Translations under genes and position numbers: made by a program
Notes under the pieces: model-generated
What the model was told of the DNA's origin: nothing
The model's database searches: none
The model's input: the letters and a program-made list of their open reading frames with translations, nothing else
Shown: positions 61,768 through 64,000 of the stretch, one piece after another
How positions within the stretch are numbered: position 1 is the first letter of the stretch
Layout: each line of letters begins with the position of its first letter
Source: Mesoflavibacter sp037029465
GTDB lineage: Bacteria > Bacteroidota > Bacteroidia > Flavobacteriales > Flavobacteriaceae
Direction of reading: 5' to 3'
NCBI RefSeq assembly: GCF_037029465.1
Contig: NZ_JAYMEM010000001.1
Coordinates: 62,001 to 126,000, forward strand
DNA: 64,000 nucleotides

Positions 61768-62553
61768 ATGGCAAAGAAGAAAGAAGCAACAGTAGAAGAA
61801 CGCTTAAGAGCATTATACGATCTACAATTAATCGACTCTAGAATAGACGAGATAAGAAACGTTCGTGGAGAACTACCTTTAGAGGTAAGTGATTTAGAAG
61901 ATGAAGTTGCGGGATTAAAAACTAGACTTGACAAACTAGAAGAAAGTCTTAATAACATTGACACTGAAATTTCTGATAGAAAAAATTTAATTGAAGAATC
62001 TAAAGCTTTAATTAAAAAATATACAGAACAACAAAAAAATGTTAGAAATAATAGAGAATTTAACTCTTTAAGCAAAGAAATTGAATATCAAGAATTAGAA
62101 ATTCAATTAGCAGAAAAACACATTAAAGAATTCAAAGCTCAAATCGAGCAAAAGAAAGAAGTAATTGCTAAAACTAAAGAGCATACTAAAGATCGTGAAA
62201 CACACTTAAAACATAAAAAAGGTGAGTTAGACGCTATCTTAAAAGAAACAGAAAAAGAAGAAAAAGCTTTAATAGAAAAATCTGAAGAGTCTAAAGACAA
62301 AATTGAAGATCGCTTAGTAAAAGCTTACGAAAGAATAAGAGCAAACGTAAAAAATGGATTAGCTGTTGTACCAATTGAAAGAGGTGCATCTGGTGGTTCT
62401 TACTTTACAATTCCACCACAAGTGCAAATGGAAATTGCATCACGTAAAAAAATTATTACAGACGAGCACAGTGGACGTATCTTAGTAGATTCGGCTTTAG
62501 CAGACGAAGAGCAAGAAAAAATGAACAAGTTATTTGCTAAGTTATCATCTTAA
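61768..62553 (+). CDS. Coiled-coil protein of the C4-zinc-ribbon family without cysteines
   Basis: The 261-residue protein is a long coiled coil (~30-195) followed by a ~55-residue C-terminal module that aligns with the zinc ribbon of this family (normally CGGCFNKIPPQ and ICEYCGRIL-like). Here it reads GASGGSYFTIPPQVQMEIAS and IITDEHSGRILVD: both CxxC pairs are gone and the whole protein has no cysteine. It starts 3 bases after the Nif3-like gene, a pairing known in many bacteria. It may act as a partner of that metal protein; function unknown. Confidence 0.88.
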   Translation: MAKKKEATVEERLRALYDLQLIDSRIDEIRNVRGELPLEVSDLEDEVAGLKTRLDKLEESLNNIDTEISDRKNLIEESKALIKKYTEQQKNVRNNREFNSLSKEIEYQELEIQLAEKHIKEFKAQIEQKKEVIAKTKEHTKDRETHLKHKKGELDAILKETEKEEKALIEKSEESKDKIEDRLVKAYERIRANVKNGLAVVPIERGASGGSYFTIPPQVQMEIASRKKIITDEHSGRILVDSALADEEQEKMNKLFAKLSS

Positions 62554-62580
62554 GCTATATAACAAAACAAATATTTTATC

Positions 62581-62614
62581 AGAGTCTTCAATAAATTGAA
62601 GGCTCTTTTTTTTT
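62581..62614 (+). terminator. Rho-independent terminator of the Nif3-zinc-ribbon-like operon
   Basis: Stem AGAGTCTTCAA with TTGAAGGCTCT (one G-T pair) followed by eight or more T residues to 62614. Confidence 0.85.
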
Positions 62615-62668
62615 AAGACAATTTTATAAAAAAATAAATTAAGGCTTTAGTAATTTTTACGTCTAAAG

Positions 62669-63343
62669 ATGAAAAAGAAATTTATTATGAAACGATTACT
62701 ACCTATCCTATTACTTACGCTACTTTTTAGCTGTAATAATCAAGCTCAAACAAATCCAAAACAAGAAGCAGTAAAAAATGCTAAGCCTATTGAAGTGCCT
62801 TTAAAAAACGGATTAGCTAAAGCATATTTTGCTAGTGGCTGTTTTTGGTGTGTAGAAGCTGTTTACGAAAGTGTTAAAGGTGTAGATGAAGCTATTAGTG
62901 GTTATTCTGGCGGATATACACAAAACCCAACTTACGAGCAAAGCAACACTGGATTAACAGGTCATGCCGAAGCTGTAGAAGTTATTTATGATCCTAAAAT
63001 TGTTAGCTTTTCAACCTTAGTTGATGTGTATTTTGCATCTCAAAACCCAACACAAGTTAACGGACAAGGACCAGATCGAGGATCTCAATACCGTTCTATT
63101 ATTTTTTATCAAAATGATGTACAAAAGAAAATTATAGAAGAGAAAAAAGCAGCTTTAGCAAAACAATTAAACGCTACAATTGCTGCTGAAGTCTATCCGT
63201 TTCAAAAATTTTGGAAAGCAGAAGCTTATCACCAAAATTATGAAAAGTTACATCCTGAAAACCCATATATACAGAACGTTTCTATACCGCGTTTAAAAAA
63301 GTTTCAAGCTAAAATACCGGAAGTTTTAAAGGAAAAGCATTAA
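62669..63343 (+). CDS. msrA: Lipoprotein peptide-methionine (S)-S-oxide reductase (MsrA)
   Basis: The 224-residue protein starts at ATG 62669 or, six codons later, 62687; both leave a lipoprotein signal ending LLFSC (Cys22). The catalytic motif is GCFWCVEA (nucleophile Cys58), and YSGGYTQNPTYEQ, GHAEAVEV and YHQNY follow, as in MsrA. It reduces methionine S-sulfoxide in proteins. The lipid anchor would place it in the periplasm or outer membrane, where it repairs exported proteins. It is monocistronic. Confidence 0.96.
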   Translation: MKKKFIMKRLLPILLLTLLFSCNNQAQTNPKQEAVKNAKPIEVPLKNGLAKAYFASGCFWCVEAVYESVKGVDEAISGYSGGYTQNPTYEQSNTGLTGHAEAVEVIYDPKIVSFSTLVDVYFASQNPTQVNGQGPDRGSQYRSIIFYQNDVQKKIIEEKKAALAKQLNATIAAEVYPFQKFWKAEAYHQNYEKLHPENPYIQNVSIPRLKKFQAKIPEVLKEKH

Positions 63344-64000
63344 ACCTTCCTAGCTTTTACTTCAAAAATTAAAGGGTACAATTTATCTTTAGTAACGTAC
63401 ATTTCAGATTTAGTTTTTTCTAAATTTGGAAGTACGTTATAAGGACTTTCATCATACTCGTTTAAATAATCAATACGTAGACCAGCTTCGGTTAAGGCGT
63501 TAATAACTTCGCTTAAACCATGGTTCCAACCGTATTCTTTACTTATCATTTTAGAATCAGTATCTGCGTAAGTCCCTTCGTATTCTTCATAAATAGCTTC
63601 ATCTTGCATGTAACCATATTTCATTTTTGGTTGTCCTTCTAAATAATCAAACATCCAAACTATTGGATGAAACTCAACCATATAAAATGTACCTCCTTCT
63701 TTTAAACGCTCTGCAATCATTTTTCCCCAAGGTTTTAAATCTGGCAACCAACCGATTACGCCATAACTGGTAAAAACAATATCAAACTGTTCTTTTACAT
63801 GTTGCGATGTATCTAAAACATTACAACACACAAAATTAGCATCTAATTTTAACTGATCATTTAATTGCTGTGCTAGCTTAACACCTTCGTCACTTAAATC
63901 TACTCCAGTACACTTTGCGCCTAACCTGCTCCAACTTAGGGTGTCTTGACCAAAGTGACATTGCAAATGCAATAAAGACTTACCTTTTACGTCTGGCAAA
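63340..64000 (-). CDS. Class I SAM-dependent methyltransferase, 5' end outside the window
   Basis: The last ~220 residues are present; the frame runs off the right edge, and the TTG at 63999 is internal. Motif I reads LLHLQCHFGQDTLSWSRLGA (shortened), followed by TGVDLSDEGVKLAQ and FDIVFTSYGVIGWLPDL. The protein belongs to the group with HLQCHFGQDT, usually ~260-280 residues. The substrate is unknown. Its 3' end overlaps the msrA stop by 4 bases. Confidence 0.9.
   Translation of the reverse strand, partial: LPDVKGKSLLHLQCHFGQDTLSWSRLGAKCTGVDLSDEGVKLAQQLNDQLKLDANFVCCNVLDTSQHVKEQFDIVFTSYGVIGWLPDLKPWGKMIAERLKEGGTFYMVEFHPIVWMFDYLEGQPKMKYGYMQDEAIYEEYEGTYADTDSKMISKEYGWNHGLSEVINALTEAGLRIDYLNEYDESPYNVLPNLEKTKSEMYVTKDKLYPLIFEVKARKV

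Noticed and set aside
1..64000. CRISPR array, tRNA or rRNA genes, prophage or integrative element
   Set aside because: No regular direct repeats with spacers, no clover-leaf or rRNA sequence recognised, and no integrase, transposase or phage structural gene.

Overview
The window looks like a chromosomal segment of a marine-type member of the Flavobacteriaceae (Bacteroidota). The evidence is AT-rich DNA with TAA/TTA-heavy codon use, a SusC/SusD pair, a secreted protease with a type IX secretion (Por) sorting tail, promoters of the Bacteroidota TAnnTTTG type, few Shine-Dalgarno sites, and flavobacterial gene order and protein variants. No rRNA, tRNA, CRISPR array, prophage or transposase gene was recognised.

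Layout. 1-6335: the end of a SusC-type TonB-dependent receptor, its SusD partner, two Calx-beta-like lipoproteins, then, after a terminator, a T9SS-secreted subtilisin. 6349-13038: housekeeping genes (rlmB, rhomboid protease, rarA, a YjjG-like phosphatase, a polysaccharide-deacetylase-like protein, radC), with rarA bracketed by two inverted copies of a ~93-base structured repeat. 13102-16869: a looser, accessory-looking stretch with small proteins, an orphan HNH-like protein, a truncated VOC gene, palindromic repeats and a pair of related membrane proteins. 16902-28799: mpl, a TPR protein, a very large alpha-2-macroglobulin that carries two in-frame copies of a dispersed repeat, an SDR enzyme, obgE and a fused hypoxanthine phosphoribosyltransferase/adenylate kinase. 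28920-32957: purK-purE and an M3 peptidase. 33035-37344: a GbsR/MarR-type regulator with matching palindromes in front of itself and of a downstream membrane-protein/epimerase operon, then an ECF sigma factor with a tiny zinc-finger partner and a UbiA-like protein. 37519-50788: gcvP, a KAS III-like enzyme, a methyltransferase and a glycosyltransferase, a nuclease, valS, a DUF1573 protein, an aspartyl protease with a PDZ domain, an aminotransferase and murB. 50836-64000: an ECF sigma/anti-sigma pair, a glycosyltransferase, another ECF sigma factor joined to an unusual Nramp-like transporter, lipA-gapA, a hybrid histidine kinase, lpxK, a Nif3-family gene with a cysteine-free zinc-ribbon relative, msrA and a partial methyltransferase.

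How the genes work together. Most genes are core: cell wall (mpl, murB, lpxK), purine synthesis and salvage (purK, purE, hpt-adk), translation (valS, rlmB, obgE), DNA repair (rarA, radC) and central metabolism (gcvP, lipA, gapA). No complete novel defence or biosynthetic system was seen. The observations most worth following are the three-copy structured repeat with covarying ends, the GbsR palindrome pair, the in-frame repeats in the macroglobulin, the Nramp-like transporter without its usual metal motif, and the paired membrane proteins of unknown function.
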